Notes under the pieces: generated by a model
The model's input: the letters and a program-made list of their open reading frames with translations, nothing else
Databases searched by the model: none
What the model was told of the DNA's origin: nothing
Shown: positions 59,912 to 64,000 of the stretch, piece after piece
How positions within the stretch are numbered: the stretch's first letter is position 1
How the letters are laid out: every line of letters starts with the position of its first letter
Position numbers and translations under genes: made by a program
Assembly (NCBI RefSeq): GCF_003955685.1
Contig: NZ_RXHJ01000007.1
Coordinates: 124,001 to 188,000 of the forward strand
Direction of reading: 5' to 3'
DNA from: Corynebacterium hylobatis
GTDB taxonomy: Bacteria; Actinomycetota; Actinomycetes; Mycobacteriales; Mycobacteriaceae
Length of the DNA: 64,000 nucleotides

Positions 59912-60235
59912 CTAGTCCTCGGAGAAACCGAAGCGCTCCAGCAGGGCACGGCGCTGGCGGTCGCCGAGACCGCGCAGACGGCGGGTCTGGGCGATCTCCA
60001 GCTGCTCCATGATCTCCTTGGCCTTGACCTTGCCCACCTTCGGGAGAGCCTCGAGCAGGGCGGAGACCTTGGTCTTGCCGATGATCTCGTTGGTCTGGGC
60101 CTGGTCCAGAACCTCCTTGAGGTTGGTTTCGCCACGCTTGAGCTTCTCCTTGAGCTCAGCACGGGCCTTACGGGCCTCAGCGGCCTTGGCGAGAGCCTGC
60201 TTACGCTGCTCGTCAGTCAACTGGGGAAGGGCCAC
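59912..60235 (-). CDS. mihF: MihF: actinobacterial integration host factor (nucleoid protein)
   Basis: A 107-residue DNA-binding protein of the mIHF type, a nucleoid protein unique to actinobacteria and unrelated to enterobacterial IHF. ALPQLTDEQRKQALAKAAEA starts a basic helical region; the S13-like helix-two-turn-helix is EALPKVGKVKAKEIMEQLEI and RRLRGLGDRQRRALLERFGF. GTG 60235 follows GGAGGA with a 5-nt gap; upstream residues in the frame have no family similarity. A -10 TAAACT (60345-60350) gives a leader of about 105 nt. Confidence 0.95.
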   Translation of the reverse strand: MALPQLTDEQRKQALAKAAEARKARAELKEKLKRGETNLKEVLDQAQTNEIIGKTKVSALLEALPKVGKVKAKEIMEQLEIAQTRRLRGLGDRQRRALLERFGFSED

Positions 60236-60344
60236 GGGATTCCTCCGATTCGAAAGTGAATGTGTCGGTTGTTCGGGTACATGAGTACCAGATCTCAGTG
60301 GCCTCCGCGCAAATGCCACGCGTGCAACTCACTGACTCCGGACC

Positions 60345-60350
60345 AGTTTA
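60345..60350 (-). promoter_or_regulatory. -10 box TAAACT, candidate mihF promoter
   Basis: Minus-strand TAAACT in the 207-bp pyrF-mihF gap. The -35 is weak. The rest of the gap has no gene and no convincing terminator. Confidence 0.4.
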
Positions 60351-60442
60351 GCACCGGCCAGGGTGCGCCCCGGTCGATGTGCTGTGTTCCAGCACGTCAA
60401 CGGGTTGCGTTTCCTAAAGTACCAGGTCGGGTCCCGGGAGAC

Positions 60443-61267
60443 TCAATTCTGTTGACCTGGGAATTCACTGGCAGCCTCAACCGTGGCCGCACGCAGGGCC
60501 TCCACGTCAGGGCCGGCCCCGAGAACAGCCCGCGAGATGTTCGGGAACGCGAGCTTCTCGACACCCGCCGCAATCCGCGCGACGTCCTCCGCCGACCCAC
60601 CCTGCGCGCCCACGCCGGGCATGAGGACAGGGCCGTTGAGCTGCGAGAGGTCGGGTGCCTGCGCCAGGGTGGCGCCGACGACGACACCGATGTTGCCCGG
60701 GCCGCCGTGGACCGCATTGCGGCGGGCACACTCGTCCACCACCTGCTGGGCGATGGTCCGGCCATCCGCGTCGCGGTGGTTCTGCAGCACCACGGCCTCC
60801 GGGTTGGAGGTCGCCGCGAGCACGAAGACACCACGGCCGGTCCCCTCCGCCAGGTCGAGCACCGGGGCCAGTGCCCCGACACCCAGGTAGGGGGAGACGG
60901 TGACGGCGTCGGCACGCAGCGGGGAATCCTCCCCCAACCAGGCGTCGGCGTAGCCGGCCATGGTGGAGCCGATGTCGCCGCGCTTGGCGTCCGCGACCGT
61001 CAGGCAGCCCGCCTCGCGCAGGGCTGCCAGGGTGTCCTCCAGGACGCGGAAACCGGCGGAGCCGTGGCGCTCGTAGAAGGCCACCTGGGGCTTGACCAGC
61101 GCCGCGGTGTCGGCGAAGGCCTCGACGCAGCGGCGGCTGAACTCGGCGAGGCCGGCGACGTCGTCAGCCAACCCCCAGGCCGCCAGCAGGGCGGCGTGGG
61201 GGTCGATGCCGACGCAGAGACGGCCGCGGCTGGCGGCGGCGTCGAGCAGCCGGGAACCGAAGGTCAC
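60443..61267 (-). CDS. pyrF: PyrF: orotidine 5'-phosphate decarboxylase (type 2)
   Basis: A 274-residue decarboxylase giving [23 protein letters not shown] is the substrate strand, [20 protein letters not shown] has the catalytic Lys-Asp pattern of the type 2 family, and [20 protein letters not shown] the phosphate site. GTG 61267 lies 2 bp after carB, so the two are co-transcribed as the end of a pyrimidine operon. Confidence 0.94.
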   Translation of the reverse strand: MTFGSRLLDAAASRGRLCVGIDPHAALLAAWGLADDVAGLAEFSRRCVEAFADTAALVKPQVAFYERHGSAGFRVLEDTLAALREAGCLTVADAKRGDIGSTMAGYADAWLGEDSPLRADAVTVSPYLGVGALAPVLDLAEGTGRGVFVLAATSNPEAVVLQNHRDADGRTIAQQVVDECARRNAVHGGPGNIGVVVGATLAQAPDLSQLNGPVLMPGVGAQGGSAEDVARIAAGVEKLAFPNISRAVLGAGPDVEALRAATVEAASEFPGQQN

Positions 61268-61269
61268 CG

Positions 61270-63999
<2,730 letters not shown>

Positions 64000-64000
64000 C

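Overview
The window is a gene-dense, high-GC actinobacterial chromosome segment, most likely from a Corynebacterium. Markers are the sufRBDCSUT operon divergent from an MptB-type mannosyltransferase, the tkt-tal-zwf-opcA-pgl operon, the gap-pgk-tpi-ppc-secG block preceded by whiA-yvcK-rapZ-uvrC, an actinobacterial mIHF, a helicase-dead PriA, and a perfect McbR-type operator before metK. Gene order follows the C. glutamicum chromosome as I remember it; I could not run a search.

Layout. 1-9.7 kb: mixed single genes (VOC dioxygenase cut by the left edge, SDR, UPF0548, PLDc_N-like, ACT + UPF0210 pair, P-type cation ATPase, GATase, ABC-F, small membrane protein). 9.7-16 kb: Fe-S assembly operon sufRBDCSUT (minus strand), with a SufR-type operator in the divergent region. 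16.2-22.6 kb: mptB, an ABC exporter, ctaA and qor (plus), then ctaB (minus). 22.9-30.4 kb: pentose phosphate operon and an alpha/beta hydrolase (plus). 30.4-37.9 kb: lower glycolysis and anaplerosis (secG, ppc, tpiA, pgk, gap; minus). 37-42.5 kb: whiA, yvcK, rapZ, uvrC and a small membrane protein. 42.5-46.5 kb: riboflavin genes with rpe. 46.6-49.6 kb: three accessory genes (DUF4349 lipoprotein, unknown 378-aa protein, enoyl-CoA hydratase). 49.6-64 kb: rsmB, fmt, def, a DUF222-HNH gene with SOS-box-like sites, priA, metK, coaBC, rpoZ, gmk, mihF, pyrF and carB (cut by the right edge), all minus strand.

The main systems are central carbon metabolism (NADPH supply through Zwf/OpcA, triose phosphates, anaplerosis), Fe-S assembly, heme A synthesis, riboflavin, SAM, CoA and pyrimidine/arginine precursors, and translation initiation and repair functions.

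No CRISPR, tRNA, rRNA, IS element or prophage is visible, and I found no clear undescribed multi-gene system. The best signals are regulatory and architectural. About fifteen genes have a TANNNT box 6-8 nt before the start codon, which predicts leaderless transcripts; three of these boxes overlap the end of the preceding gene. Convergent gene pairs share CTAG or TTAG stop codons. Likely SufR, McbR and LexA operators are present. PriA and RapZ have degenerate nucleotide-binding motifs.
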